Both the position numbers and the translations under genes were made by a program. The notes under the pieces are model-generated. The model saw nothing but the letters and a program-made list of their open reading frames with translations, did no database searches and had not been told where the DNA came from. 64,000 nucleotides of DNA from Pseudomonas fluorescens. Lineage in GTDB: Bacteria; Pseudomonadota; Gammaproteobacteria; Pseudomonadales; Pseudomonadaceae. Shown here one piece after another: positions 1 to 8,380 of the stretch (the first letter of the stretch is position 1; each line of letters opens with the position of its first letter). The stretch spans positions 2,542,001-2,606,000 of the forward strand of contig NZ_CP008896.1 of the NCBI RefSeq assembly GCF_000730425.1, in the 5' to 3' direction.

Positions 1-318
1 CCATTGGGCGGCGGGGTCATTGGCAGCACCGGGCTGGTGGCACACTTTGCCGACGACAGCCAGGCCCAGACGTTTTTCGGCGTAGACGAGCATGAGGCGG
101 CGGCATCGGGGTTTCGCCCGTACAACGCCAGCGGCGGGTTCCAGAACCTGACGTTGACCCAGAGCCTGCAGATCCCGCTGGCGCCCAAGTGGTCGTTGCT
201 CACCAGTGCCAGTTGGGTGCATCTGGTGGGATCGGCGGCCGACAGCAGCATCGTGCGCCAGGCCGGCGAGGTGAACCAGGGGCAGGTACAGACGGCGATC
301 AGCTACACCTTCGATTGA
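1..318 (+). CDS. MipA/OmpV-family outer-membrane protein, C-terminal part
   Basis: The reading frame is open from the first base, so the gene starts upstream of the window; about 105 C-terminal residues are present. They contain amphipathic beta-strand patterns (TLTQSLQIPLAPKWSLLTSA, then VQTAISYTFD) ending in an aromatic residue close to the C-terminus, as in outer-membrane beta-barrels. The strand-turn pattern and the segment GVDEHEAAASGFRPYNASGG resemble MipA/OmpV proteins, which are membrane scaffolds for murein enzymes in some species. Function cannot be refined because the signal peptide and most of the barrel lie outside. A REP element follows the stop. Confidence 0.6.
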   Translation, partial: PLGGGVIGSTGLVAHFADDSQAQTFFGVDEHEAAASGFRPYNASGGFQNLTLTQSLQIPLAPKWSLLTSASWVHLVGSAADSSIVRQAGEVNQGQVQTAISYTFD

Positions 319-374
319 CTTTCTAAAGCCCCACCCCCACTCGACCGCGTCCATCCTGTAGGAATACGCTCAAA

Positions 375-465
375 ATGTGGGAGCGGGCTTGCTCGCGAAA
401 GCGGTGTATCAGCCTGGAATTACTTAACTGACCCACCGCCTTCGCGAGCAAGCCCGCGCCCACAT
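375..465. repeat. REP element pair, GGGAGCGGGCTTGCTCGCG family
   Basis: Two inverted copies of the core (TGTGGGAGCGGGCTTGCTCG and its complement near 436-465) flank a short spacer and could form a long hairpin. It sits between two converging genes. The same family recurs at 2299, 30836, 33001, 50181, 55200 and 56840. Confidence 0.9.
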
Positions 466-488
466 TTGTCCGGCATTCCAGTCTGGGG

Positions 489-902
489 TTAGTTTTCTTC
501 GCCCTCGGCCAGCAGCGCGATCCCGCCAATAATCACCACCACGCCCACCCAGTGCAGGACGCTGATGTGCTCACCCAGGCCCAACCACGAGCCGAGCAAC
601 ACCACCACAAACACCAGCGAGCTCAGGGGAAAAGCCAGGGACAGGCTGCTGCGCCGCAGGATCAGCATCCACACAAAGAACGCACCGATGTAACAGGCAA
701 TAGCCGCCAGAATCCCGGGATTGACCGCCACCGCCGCCAGCCATTGCCAGTTGAAATCCATCTGCCCGATTTGATCGCCGGCGATCTTGGTAAACAGCTG
801 GCCGGCGCTTTCGGTGAGGATCAACAACGCCCATAACACCAGCGTGCCCAGGCGCCCATGCAGCCAGCCTGCCGGGCGGATAGCGATTTCTTGCGAACTC
901 AT
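489..902 (-). CDS. EamA/SMR-like small membrane transporter, second of a pair
   Basis: The product is 137 residues with four predicted transmembrane helices (about 20-40, 58-80, 82-102 and 112-132) and a short charged C-terminus. Its size and helix pattern fit half-size drug/metabolite transporters (EamA or small multidrug resistance type), which work as dimers; paired genes commonly encode heterodimers. The ATG at 902 lies in an ATGA overlap with the stop of the upstream partner, so translation is probably coupled. Together with the partner and the arginase-like gene it forms one operon. The substrate is unknown; polyamine or guanidino compounds are an inference from the enzyme neighbour. 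Confidence 0.75.
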   Translation of the reverse strand: MSSQEIAIRPAGWLHGRLGTLVLWALLILTESAGQLFTKIAGDQIGQMDFNWQWLAAVAVNPGILAAIACYIGAFFVWMLILRRSSLSLAFPLSSLVFVVVLLGSWLGLGEHISVLHWVGVVVIIGGIALLAEGEEN

Positions 903-1279
903 GATTGCGCTCCTGCTACCGCCACCAGCATCACGCCGGCGGTAATCACCAGAGTGCCCAGCCAGCGCCGGCGGCTGACGGTCTCCCCCAGCACCACTTT
1001 GCCCGCCAGCACCACCCCGCAATAAGCCAGCGCAGCGGCCGGGAACAGCAGGCTCAACGGCGCACGGGACAAGGCTTCGAGCCAGACAAAAAATTCGATG
1101 ACATAGGCGCCGATTCCCGCCCACAGCAGCGGCGCATTGAACACCTGGCCCCAGAAGGCATTCAGGCGAAACCCGCCGTCCAATTCGGGCAAGCGGTCCA
1201 GGCCCAGTTTGAAACACAGTTGGCCGATCACATCGAGCACGATGGAAAAGGCCACCAACAACACTACGGTCAGGGTCAC
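899..1279 (-). CDS. EamA/SMR-like small membrane transporter, first of a pair
   Basis: The protein has 126 residues and four hydrophobic segments, beginning MTLTVVLLVAFSIVLDVIGQ. The start is GTG at 1279, which overlaps the TGA of the arginase-like gene (GTGA); its own stop overlaps the ATG of the next transporter. The two transporters share the same architecture but differ in sequence, as expected of a heterodimeric SMR-type exporter such as MdtI/MdtJ. Each has a conserved acidic or polar residue in helix 1 (D16 here, E31 in the partner) where SMR proteins place their coupling glutamate. That comparison is made by eye and is not an alignment. Confidence 0.75.
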   Translation of the reverse strand: MTLTVVLLVAFSIVLDVIGQLCFKLGLDRLPELDGGFRLNAFWGQVFNAPLLWAGIGAYVIEFFVWLEALSRAPLSLLFPAAALAYCGVVLAGKVVLGETVSRRRWLGTLVITAGVMLVAVAGAQS

Positions 1280-2196
1280 GGGAACAGTTCCTCGAACAGG
1301 TTGATCAACGCCTCATTGGTCGCCGCGTTACGCAACAGATCATCCGCGCTCCAGCGTTCGGCCGGCGGCTGGTCGGACTTGGCCTCCCAACGCTTGAAGG
1401 CGTTGCTGAACGCAGGCGTAGCAAACTCGCCACATACATCGATGCCGATGATCCGCTTGCTCGCCGCCAACGCACGCAAGGCCTGCAACAGATGGGTCAG
1501 GCGCATGCCGCCCTGGTCCCAGTTGGTGGCCGCGTCTTCGCTGGCCAGCACGTCCTTGTCGAGGGTGATCCACACCGCCTCGGTGGGCAGGCTGGCGATC
1601 ATCTGCTCAAGGAAGGCGGGCCAGTCGAGCTCAGCCAGGTTGCGCCAGTGCAGGTGGTTTTCCTGTTGTGCGTGGCCGGCACCATCCCCGACGCGGCCCC
1701 AGACTTTCGACGGTGGGTGCTGCCACGGAAACAACTGCAAGTGACCGCGCCTGAGGGCCCCAAGGTTGCCGCCACGCAGTTGCGGGTTATGCAAGTCGTC
1801 GCTGCATGGGCCGAGGGTGACGATACGTTTGATCGCCGGCATCTTCAGCGCCTGGTTGACCCACGAGCCGCAGTGCCGTCGCGGTGCCAGGCGTACCCAG
1901 TCAGGATGGTTGTCAAAGTGGATCAGGCTGATGGGCTCCTGCACCTCGGCGAGAAAGGCCGGGGTCAGGTGGTGATAGTCGCCGGAGCCGACAAAGAAGA
2001 TTTCTGGTCGCGCTGTGGTTGGCCGGAGCCTTTGGGCCAGGCGCTGGGCAAAGCGCTTCCAGGTTTTTTCGGTGGACCACAGGCGCAGTTTCGGGCCCAG
2101 GTCGAGCAGGTCCAGGCGCGTGGCTTGACCACTGGCCAGACGCCGGGCAATGGGTGCCTGGGCCGTGAGGCTGTGGTCGAGATCGAGAATATTCAA
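1276..2196 (-). CDS. Arginase/agmatinase-family (ureohydrolase) enzyme
   Basis: This 306-residue protein has the ureohydrolase metal-ligand set in diverged form: GSGDYHH (H75 or H76), DNHPD (D95, H97, D99) and LDKD (D213, D215), corresponding to the binuclear manganese site of arginase-fold hydrolases. The usual DAHxDL and DxDxxDP motifs are altered, so it is probably not a standard arginase, agmatinase or formimidoylglutamase. The start is TTG at 2196 with a purine-rich stretch (AGGGGGTG) about ten bases upstream. It leads a tightly overlapping operon with two SMR-like transporters, suggesting that a guanidino or amidino compound, or its product, is exported. The substrate is unknown. Confidence 0.75.
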   Translation of the reverse strand: MNILDLDHSLTAQAPIARRLASGQATRLDLLDLGPKLRLWSTEKTWKRFAQRLAQRLRPTTARPEIFFVGSGDYHHLTPAFLAEVQEPISLIHFDNHPDWVRLAPRRHCGSWVNQALKMPAIKRIVTLGPCSDDLHNPQLRGGNLGALRRGHLQLFPWQHPPSKVWGRVGDGAGHAQQENHLHWRNLAELDWPAFLEQMIASLPTEAVWITLDKDVLASEDAATNWDQGGMRLTHLLQALRALAASKRIIGIDVCGEFATPAFSNAFKRWEAKSDQPPAERWSADDLLRNAATNEALINLFEELFP

Positions 2197-2298
2197 GGTA
2201 ATGTTTCACCCCCTGGCAGTGCCCAGCCGCATGCCGGCGGGGCTTTAGGGGGGTAATGCAAGGGATGGGCCAGGGCCAGTGAAACAGCGACGAACCCA

Positions 2299-2387
2299 TG
2301 TGGGAGCGGGCTTGCTCGCGAAAGCGGTGTATCAGCCAAGTATTTCTTAACTGATACACCGCTTTCGCGAGCAAGCCCGCTCCCACC
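2299..2387. repeat. REP element pair, GGGAGCGGGCTTGCTCGCG family
   Basis: A near-perfect inverted repeat: the left arm runs through CTCGCGAAAGCGGTGTATCA and the right arm is its complement, with a spacer of about ten bases. It lies between the arginase operon promoter and the dsbA-like gene's 3' end. Confidence 0.9.
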
Positions 2388-2405
2388 GTTGGTCGGTGGT
2401 GTTTG

Positions 2406-3059
2406 TTAGCTTTTGGACTCGTTGATGATCTGGCGGATCGCGCCAACAAACGCCTCAGCCGGCTGCCCGCCACTGACCGCGTACTGGTCGTTGAACACGA
2501 TGGTCGGCACCGAGGTCACGCCACGGGAGACCCACAGTTGTTCCTGCTCGCGGACTTCGGCGGCGTACTCGTCCGACGCCAGGATCTCGGCTGCACGCTT
2601 GAGGTCCAGCCCGACGCTTTCGGCAATGATTGCCAAGGTGGCGTGGTCGCAAGGGTTCTGGCCATCGCTGAAATAAGCCTTGAACAGCGCTTCCTTGAGG
2701 TTGTACTGCAGGCCCTCAAGCCCGGCCCAGTGCAACAGGCGATGGGCGTCGAAGGTGTTGTAGATACGGCTTTGGCCATCGGTACGAAAGGCAAAGCCCA
2801 GCGCTGCGCCCATGTCGCGGATGCGTTCGCGGTTGGCCTGGGACTCTTGGGCAGTGGAGCCGTATTTCTCGGTGATGTGCTCAACGATGTTCTGCCCTTC
2901 GGCGGGCATGTTCGGGTTCAGCTCAAAAGGCTGGAAGTGGATCTCGGCCTGCACTTCGGCGCCCAGTTGGTCCAGGGCTTCGGTCAGGCCGCGCAGGCCG
3001 ATGACGCACCAGGGGCAGGACACGTCGCTGACGAAATCGATTTTCAGGGAAGTACTCAT
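2406..3059 (-). CDS. DsbA-family oxidoreductase (FrnE-like)
   Basis: A 217-residue thioredoxin-fold protein with the active-site motif CPWC near residues 15-18 (VSDVSCPWCVIGL) and a helical insertion, as in the 2-hydroxychromene isomerase/FrnE branch of the DsbA family. The cis-proline loop is seen in GVTSVPTIVFNDQYAVSGGQ. There is no signal peptide, so it is probably cytoplasmic, acting as a disulfide isomerase or dithiol oxidoreductase. The ATG at 3059 has GAGG about nine bases upstream. It is a single gene with no clear operon partner. Confidence 0.88.
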   Translation of the reverse strand: MSTSLKIDFVSDVSCPWCVIGLRGLTEALDQLGAEVQAEIHFQPFELNPNMPAEGQNIVEHITEKYGSTAQESQANRERIRDMGAALGFAFRTDGQSRIYNTFDAHRLLHWAGLEGLQYNLKEALFKAYFSDGQNPCDHATLAIIAESVGLDLKRAAEILASDEYAAEVREQEQLWVSRGVTSVPTIVFNDQYAVSGGQPAEAFVGAIRQIINESKS

Positions 3060-3120
3060 TCAGGCAACCTCGCAGGCATTACACGCCATAAATGTCGCAC
3101 CATACACCTCTATGCGCCGC

Positions 3121-4140
3121 TCATAAAACCTTGGAAGGCTGCGCAGGATCAAGCTGTGCCCAATGCGTCGTGTCTTCACGGTGGGCTTGCAGGTAAGGCA
3201 ACACCGCCGCCAGCAATGGCGCCTTGAACGCCTCCTGGAAACGATGGGCCAGGCCCGGGATCAGCCGCAACTGGCTGCCCTGGATATGCGCCGCCAGGTG
3301 TATGCCATGCATGACCGGCAGCAACGGGTCGGCCGTGCCGTGGACCACCAGGGTCGGCACCCGCAACTGATTGAGCAATGGCACCCGGCTCGGTTCGGCA
3401 AGGATTGCCATGATCTGGCGCTTCACGCCCTCGGGGTTGAACGCCCGGTCATAGGCCTGCGCCGCCTGTTGCAGCAAGGCCTGGCGGTCATCCTTGACCT
3501 CGGGGCTGCCCAGGGCCGCCAGCAAGTCGGCCTGCTGCTCCAGGGCCACTTCGCGGTTGGGCGCGCTGCGCCGTGACAGCAGTTGCACCAGCGCGGCATT
3601 GGGCGCGGGCAGGCCTTCGGCGCCGGAGCTGGTCATGATCAGGGTCAGGCTTTCCACGCGCTGCGGGGCCATGGCCGCCAGGTGCTGGGCGATCATCCCG
3701 CCCATGCTGGCGCCCAGCACATGGAACTGGCGGATCTGCAACGCATCCATCAACCCCAGGGCATCGTCAGCCATATCCGTCAGGGTGTAGGGCGCGGCCA
3801 CCGGCAGGCCCAGCTTGTAGCGCAGCACTTCAAAGGTCAGGTTGGCGCTGGCGGGCGCCTGGCGCCAGGTGGACAGGCCAACATCGCGATTGTCGTAGCG
3901 GATCACCCGAAAACCCTGTTGGCACAGGGCGACCACCACTTCGTCCGGCCAGTGGATCAACTGCCCACCCAGGCCCATCACCAGCAACAGCGCCGGATCG
4001 GAAGCACGACCAATGCTCTGGTACGCCAGGCTCACCTGGTCCAGATCGACCCGCTCAGTCGGGACATTGACATCACATCGAGAAGCCGCAAAAGACGGCA
4101 GGCCAAACAGTAAGCTGGCCAGTAAAAGCAACACGCGCAT
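3121..4140 (-). CDS. Secreted alpha/beta-fold hydrolase
   Basis: I place the start at ATG 4140, giving 339 residues that begin with a clear signal peptide ([20 protein letters not shown]); a longer upstream frame to 4269 lacks signal character. The mature protein has the alpha/beta-hydrolase pattern: oxyanion loop [18 protein letters not shown], nucleophile elbow GASMGG, an acidic loop [12 protein letters not shown] and a terminal histidine in GLAHRFQE, giving a Ser-Asp-His triad. It belongs to the Pseudomonas esterase/lipase-like group; the substrate is not evident. It is divergent from metR, and a MetR-type box lies in the shared intergenic region, so methionine-related regulation is possible. 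Confidence 0.85.
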   Translation of the reverse strand: MRVLLLLASLLFGLPSFAASRCDVNVPTERVDLDQVSLAYQSIGRASDPALLLVMGLGGQLIHWPDEVVVALCQQGFRVIRYDNRDVGLSTWRQAPASANLTFEVLRYKLGLPVAAPYTLTDMADDALGLMDALQIRQFHVLGASMGGMIAQHLAAMAPQRVESLTLIMTSSGAEGLPAPNAALVQLLSRRSAPNREVALEQQADLLAALGSPEVKDDRQALLQQAAQAYDRAFNPEGVKRQIMAILAEPSRVPLLNQLRVPTLVVHGTADPLLPVMHGIHLAAHIQGSQLRLIPGLAHRFQEAFKAPLLAAVLPYLQAHREDTTHWAQLDPAQPSKVL

Positions 4141-4183
4141 GAAAAACACCGAAACGCAGAACCCCAGTAGAGCGCGAGTCTGA

Positions 4184-4196
4184 TGAAGTTTGTTCA
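4184..4196. promoter_or_regulatory. Candidate MetR operator
   Basis: TGAAGTTTGTTCA matches the published MetR consensus TGAA-N5-TTCA exactly. It lies 44 bases upstream of the hydrolase start and 127 bases upstream of metR, where it could serve autoregulation or activation of the divergent gene. Confidence 0.6.
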
Positions 4197-4322
4197 AGCG
4201 CGCTGCCACAGTTACGTGACAGTTTGATGAAGAGCGCCCAGCGGTCATGGTCGACAGATCTTGCAACATGAGACAAACTCACGCGATCCAAACTTGTCAC
4301 AAATTATCCTCATGGAGAGCCC

Positions 4323-5240
4323 GTGCTCGAAATCCGTCATCTCAAGACCCTGCACGCGTTGCGCGAAGCCGACAGCCTGGTAGAAGCCGCCGAGCGTCTG
4401 CACCTGACCCAGTCGGCGCTGTCCCACCAGTTCAAGGAGCTGGAAGAACGCATGGGCATGCCGCTGTTTGTGCGCAAGACCAAGCCGGTACGCTTCACCA
4501 GTGCCGGCCTGCGCCTGCTGCAACTGGCCGACGCCACCTTGCCACTGCTGCGCGGCGCCGAACGGGATATCGCGCGCCTGGCCGGGGGCACGGCCGGGCG
4601 CCTGCATATGGCGATCGAATGCCACAGCTGCTTCCAGTGGCTGATGCCGACCATCGACCAGTTTCGCGATGCCTGGCCGGAAGTCGAACTGGACCTGGCC
4701 TCCGGTTTTGCCTTCGCCCCACTGCCGGCCCTGGCCCGTGGCGACCTGGACCTGGTGGTGACCTCCGACCCGCTGGAACTGGCAGGCATCACCTATGTGC
4801 CGTTGTTCACCTATGAAGCGATGCTCGCCGTAGCCAACCAGCACGCGCTGGCGAACAAGCCCTACATCGTGCCCGAGGATTTACTCAACGAAACCCTGAT
4901 CACCTACCCGGTGGAGCGCGATCGCCTGGACATCTTCACGCGTTTCCTGGAACCGGCCGACGTCGAGCCGGCCCAGGTGCGGACCTCGGAACTGACGGTG
5001 ATGATGATGCAGTTGGTGGCCAGCGGGCGCGGCGTCTGTGGCATGCCCCACTGGGCCCTGCACGAATACAGCTCGCGGGGTTATGTGAAGGCCAAGCGGC
5101 TGGGGGAGAAGGGCTTGTTCGCCACGCTGTACGCCGGGATCCGTGCGGATATGCTGGATGCGCCCTACATGCGTGACTTTTTGCTGACCGCCAAGGACAC
5201 ATCGTTTTCGACCCTGGATGGGGTCAGTGCAGTCCGTTGA
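4323..5240 (+). CDS. metR: LysR-type regulator MetR
   Basis: The 305-residue protein has an N-terminal LysR helix-turn-helix (residues 1-62, with SLVEAAERLHLTQSALSHQF) and a substrate-binding co-inducer domain (about 90-295). The sequence IECHSCFQWLMPTIDQFRD and the HTH start MLEIRHLKTLHALREADSLV are characteristic of MetR, which activates methionine-biosynthesis genes with homocysteine as co-inducer. The start is GTG at 4323, preceded by GGAG. The usual divergent partner metE is absent; instead a secreted hydrolase is divergent, with a perfect MetR-type box between. Confidence 0.9.
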   Translation: MLEIRHLKTLHALREADSLVEAAERLHLTQSALSHQFKELEERMGMPLFVRKTKPVRFTSAGLRLLQLADATLPLLRGAERDIARLAGGTAGRLHMAIECHSCFQWLMPTIDQFRDAWPEVELDLASGFAFAPLPALARGDLDLVVTSDPLELAGITYVPLFTYEAMLAVANQHALANKPYIVPEDLLNETLITYPVERDRLDIFTRFLEPADVEPAQVRTSELTVMMMQLVASGRGVCGMPHWALHEYSSRGYVKAKRLGEKGLFATLYAGIRADMLDAPYMRDFLLTAKDTSFSTLDGVSAVR

Positions 5241-5241
5241 C

Positions 5242-5269
5242 AGTAGGCGCCGGCTTGCCGGCTCCTACT
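5242..5269. repeat. REP element, GTAGGAGCCGGCTTGCCGGC family
   Basis: A single short palindrome with core CCGGCTTGCCGG and arms AGTAGG/CCTACT. It sits between the converging metR and lysE-family genes and may act as a transcription end hairpin. Confidence 0.8.
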
Positions 5270-5278
5270 GGGGGTGTT

Positions 5279-5917
5279 TCAGGCGCTGCGCCGTTGCTCG
5301 AGCATCAGGCGCACCGCCAGGGCGGCCAGCACGAACCCCATGAAATAACGCTGGACCGCCAGCCACGTGGGGTTGTGGATAAACCAGGTGGCGATACTGG
5401 CCGCACACAGCGAGATCAGCAGGTTGACTACAAAGCTGACGCTGATCTGGGTAAAGCCCAGCATCAGGCTCTGGGTGAAGACCGAACCGTGCTCCGGGGT
5501 AATGAATTGCGGGAACACCGACAGGTAGAACACCGCGATTTTCGGGTTCAGGGCACTGGTCAGAAAGCCCATGGTCACCAGCTTGCGTGGCGAGTCGGCA
5601 GGCAGTTGCTGGGCTTCGAACGGCGAGCGAGCGCCCGGTTTCACCGCTTGCCAGGCCAGCCACAGCAAATACAGCGCACCGGCCCACTTCAGGACTTCAT
5701 ACGCCACGGGCACCGTGAGAAACACTGCGCTCAACCCGGCGGCGGCGGCGAACAGGTGCACGAAGAACCCCGCGACCACCCCCAGCAACGACGTCACCCC
5801 AGCCTTGCGGCCCTGGCAGATCGAACGGGAAATCAGGTAGATCATGTTCGGGCCGGGTGTCAGCACCAGCAGCAGCGAGGCGGCGGCAAAAATCAGCAGG
5901 TCGTTGAGGGGGATCAC
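5279..5917 (-). CDS. LysE/RhtB-family amino-acid exporter
   Basis: The protein has 212 residues and six hydrophobic segments. The N-terminus contains the LysE-family signature LLVLTPGPNMIYLISRS, and GFLTSALNPKIAVFYLSVFP is the second conserved family stretch. Members export amino acids or homoserine lactone-like compounds from the cytoplasm; substrate cannot be read from sequence. The start is GTG at 5917 with AAAGGA eight bases upstream. A Nudix gene lies 25 bases upstream on the same strand and may be co-transcribed. Confidence 0.88.
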   Translation of the reverse strand: MIPLNDLLIFAAASLLLVLTPGPNMIYLISRSICQGRKAGVTSLLGVVAGFFVHLFAAAAGLSAVFLTVPVAYEVLKWAGALYLLWLAWQAVKPGARSPFEAQQLPADSPRKLVTMGFLTSALNPKIAVFYLSVFPQFITPEHGSVFTQSLMLGFTQISVSFVVNLLISLCAASIATWFIHNPTWLAVQRYFMGFVLAALAVRLMLEQRRSA

Positions 5918-5942
5918 GGTTCAGTCCTTTGAGCCCGGCCTG

Positions 5943-6356
5943 TCAGGCGGTGGTGGCCAGCGATGAGCGATAGAAAGGCAGGATCAGGTCACGTGTCAAG
6001 GGCGCCAACGGCAGGCCGCCGTCGCCCGCCGGGTCGATCCAGCGCACTTCTTCGATCTCGGCGGCAGGGGTCACCGGTACGTCGATACGCACTTCAAACA
6101 GCTCGGCGTGTACGGTAAATCCCGGCTCGTTGGCTGCCGGGGCCGAAAACTGGCCAAGGTACTGCGCCGCTGCAGGGTCGATACGCAGCCCCAGTTCTTC
6201 ATGCAGCTCACGGGCCAGGGCCTGTACCGGTTGCTCGCCCGCATCGATCTTGCCGCCCGGCTGCATGAAGGCCTGGGTGCCGCGCTTGCGCACCAGCAGG
6301 GTCTGGCCGTCGTTGCCGATCAACAGGGCGGCGGCGATGCGGAGGGTCTTGGGCAT
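5943..6356 (-). CDS. Nudix hydrolase
   Basis: With the start at ATG 6356 (an upstream frame to 6410 looks non-coding) the protein has 137 residues. It carries a complete Nudix box, G-x5-E-x7-RE-L-x-EE-L-G-L, in the stretch beginning GKIDAGEQPVQALARELHEE, at about residues 37-59, the Mg-binding and catalytic motif for hydrolysing nucleoside diphosphates linked to another moiety. Short single-domain Nudix proteins of this kind often act in nucleotide clean-up; the exact substrate is unknown. The next gene downstream is the LysE-family exporter. Confidence 0.88.
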   Translation of the reverse strand: MPKTLRIAAALLIGNDGQTLLVRKRGTQAFMQPGGKIDAGEQPVQALARELHEELGLRIDPAAAQYLGQFSAPAANEPGFTVHAELFEVRIDVPVTPAAEIEEVRWIDPAGDGGLPLAPLTRDLILPFYRSSLATTA

Positions 6357-6416
6357 GAAATAAACGCCTTGGATAAAAAGGCCGTCAGGATCACATGACT
6401 CTCGATGCACCGCAAA

Positions 6417-6450
6417 CCCTGTAGGAGTCGGCTTGCCGGCTCCTACAGGG
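6417..6450. repeat. REP element, GTAGGAGCCGGCTTGCCGGC family
   Basis: An almost perfect palindrome, CCCTGTAGGAGTCGGCTTGC with its complement. It overlaps the 3' end of the receiver/HD-GYP gene: the TAG stop of that gene (6443-6445) is part of the repeat. Confidence 0.85.
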
Positions 6451-7786
6451 TTGGGGGGTGTTCGGGCTCCTTGATGAACACGCTGTACCTGGCGCCTTCC
6501 ATGGCTTCGAAGGCGATCAGCTTGTCCACCAGCGGCAGGTTCAAGACCTTGCCGGCATTGAGCAGCAGCATGCCGTTATCGGCATTGAGGTTGCGCGCCA
6601 GGACCATGCCTTCGGCCAGCTCGCGAGTCGTGAGCACCCGCACATTGGGGTCGCCCAGCGTTACGTCACTGAGGAACGCCGCACACGCCTGTACAAAGCC
6701 CTCGACCATGTCCGGGTCATACAGGCGCCCGGCGTATTTACGAATGTACAGCAGCGCCTCGTCGCTGTTCATCTGCCGCTCCAGGATCAGGCCGCGCTGC
6801 AACTCGATGAAGTCCACCGCCAGCTTCAGCAGACGCGAGCCCATGGGAATCGCCTCGCCCTTGAGATGATCCGGGAAGCCACTGCCATCCCAGCGTTCCT
6901 GATGATGACGGATCAGCCGTGCGGCGTCCTTCATCGGTTCCAGGGTCATCAACAGGGATTCGCTCTGGCTGGAATACTCGCGAAAACGCTCGCGGTCGGT
7001 GCTGTGCAGCAAGTCCGAGGGGGCAACCATCATGCTGTCGCTCCAGCTTAACTTGCCGATGTTGTAGAGCGCCGCCGCCATGGTCAGGTCGCGGCTGCTG
7101 GCGTCGTCCAGGCCATGGAGCACACACCAGGTGCGTACCAGCTCGATGATCTGGCGGTTGGTCTGCTTGCTGCGCGGCAGGCGCAGGTTGGCCAGCAACG
7201 AAAACACTTCGGTACCGGTGGCGTAGCTGTGCTTGAGTTCTTCGTAGGCCAGGTCGAGCATGTCGGCAGTCTGTTGCAATTCACTGGTGCGCGAGACCAC
7301 ACGCTTCTCCAGGGATGCATTGAGCTGCTTGAGCTCCTCGTTCTGCTGGCGGGTCAACTGTTCCAGGCGCAGGCGCTCACGCTCGGAATGCTGGTGAGCC
7401 AGGGACTGACGCAACGCCAGCAGCAGTTCGTCGTCCTTCCAGGGTTTGCTGAGGTAGCGGTAGATCTGCCCTTCGTTGATCGCCTTGACGATCAGCGTCA
7501 GGTCGGTCTCACCGGTCAACAGCAGACGCACGGTGTGGGGATAGTCACGGTGGATTTGCGCCAACAGCGTGGCGCCATCCATATCGGGCAGGCGCGCAGC
7601 ACTCATCACCAGGTCCACGCAGCGGCCGGCGAGGATGGCCAGCGCCTCGTTGGCAGTGGTGGCGCTGCACAGTTCAAAGGGTTCCAGGCACAGTAACTGC
7701 GCGAGGCGTTCAAGCACGTCCGGGTGGGTGTCAATCAACAGCACCACCGGGCGTTCGGTCTCGGAATAGCTAACAGACTCTCCCAC
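6443..7786 (-). CDS. Receiver / degenerate HD-GYP regulator
   Basis: 447 residues: an N-terminal receiver domain (about 13-130), a coiled-coil linker (about 130-185) and an HD-GYP-like domain (about 195-365) plus a C-terminal extension. Both output and input look damaged. The phosphoacceptor aspartate is alanine (A63 in MSAARLPDMDG), although T91 and K114 of the switch are kept. In the metal site the HD pair is YN (Y241-N242 in LYNIGKL) and GYP is GFP (HHQERWDGSGFP). It is therefore unlikely to be a normal phospho-regulated c-di-GMP phosphodiesterase and may act as a binding or scaffold protein. The start is GTG 7786 with GAGG six bases upstream; the last codon and stop run into a REP element. 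Confidence 0.85.
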   Translation of the reverse strand: MGESVSYSETERPVVLLIDTHPDVLERLAQLLCLEPFELCSATTANEALAILAGRCVDLVMSAARLPDMDGATLLAQIHRDYPHTVRLLLTGETDLTLIVKAINEGQIYRYLSKPWKDDELLLALRQSLAHQHSERERLRLEQLTRQQNEELKQLNASLEKRVVSRTSELQQTADMLDLAYEELKHSYATGTEVFSLLANLRLPRSKQTNRQIIELVRTWCVLHGLDDASSRDLTMAAALYNIGKLSWSDSMMVAPSDLLHSTDRERFREYSSQSESLLMTLEPMKDAARLIRHHQERWDGSGFPDHLKGEAIPMGSRLLKLAVDFIELQRGLILERQMNSDEALLYIRKYAGRLYDPDMVEGFVQACAAFLSDVTLGDPNVRVLTTRELAEGMVLARNLNADNGMLLLNAGKVLNLPLVDKLIAFEAMEGARYSVFIKEPEHPPTL

Positions 7787-7916
7787 GGAACACCTCGGAT
7801 CAAGTCGCGTCGGTGTGCGCTTCCTACGGTCAAGGTAACAGCCTCCTAGCTATTACCCAGCAGTTTAGTCGGTTTTCTGCCCAAATGGTGGCCTAATGAT
7901 GCTATTGGCCGATTAA

Positions 7917-8189
7917 TCAGGCCCCCGCGGTTTTGCCAGACGAGCCAAACGCGGCGAAACGCTTGTTGAACCCCGCGATGCGGCCTTCGGACTGGGTCTT
8001 GCGCTGCTGGCCGGTGTACACCGGGTGAGAGGCGCTGGAGACATCGAGGATCACGTAGGGGTAGGTGTTGCCATCGCTGTGTTGATAGGTGCGGTCGGTA
8101 TCGACGGTAGAGCCAATCAGAAAGAAAACATCGGCTGCGGTGTCATGGAAGAGCACGTCACGATAATCAGGATGGATACCAGGTTTCAT
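7917..8189 (-). CDS. rpmE2: Ribosomal protein L31 type B (zinc-free paralogue)
   Basis: A 90-residue protein beginning [20 protein letters not shown], the type B (YkgM/RpmE2) form of L31. It contains no cysteine, so it lacks the zinc-binding CxxC of the housekeeping form. Under zinc starvation such paralogues replace the zinc-containing L31 on ribosomes and spare zinc. The ATG at 8189 has GGAGG upstream, and a palindromic Zur-type box lies 34-46 bases upstream, consistent with repression in zinc-replete cells. It is monocistronic. Confidence 0.95.
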   Translation of the reverse strand: MKPGIHPDYRDVLFHDTAADVFFLIGSTVDTDRTYQHSDGNTYPYVILDVSSASHPVYTGQQRKTQSEGRIAGFNKRFAAFGSSGKTAGA

Positions 8190-8222
8190 AGGGCCTCCGG
8201 GGCATTTTGGCAAATTCAATAC

Positions 8223-8235
8223 GTTATACAATAAC
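8223..8235. promoter_or_regulatory. Zur box upstream of rpmE2
   Basis: GTTATACAATAAC has perfect GTTAT/ATAAC arms separated by three bases, the core of gamma-proteobacterial Zur operators. It sits just upstream of the rpmE2 ribosome-binding site. A second similar box precedes the ZnuD-like receptor at 30908. Confidence 0.8.
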
Positions 8236-8380
8236 ACTCATAGTGCACCTAAACGAGAACCCATTGCAATACCGACCCAAACGCAGGCTTTGGGCGGTTG
8301 CCCCGGCAAGGAACTCGCCCGTAAGCTGGGACTCTGTGTTGAACCGTGAAAGAACACAGGCACAAAAGCCTGGAGATCCG

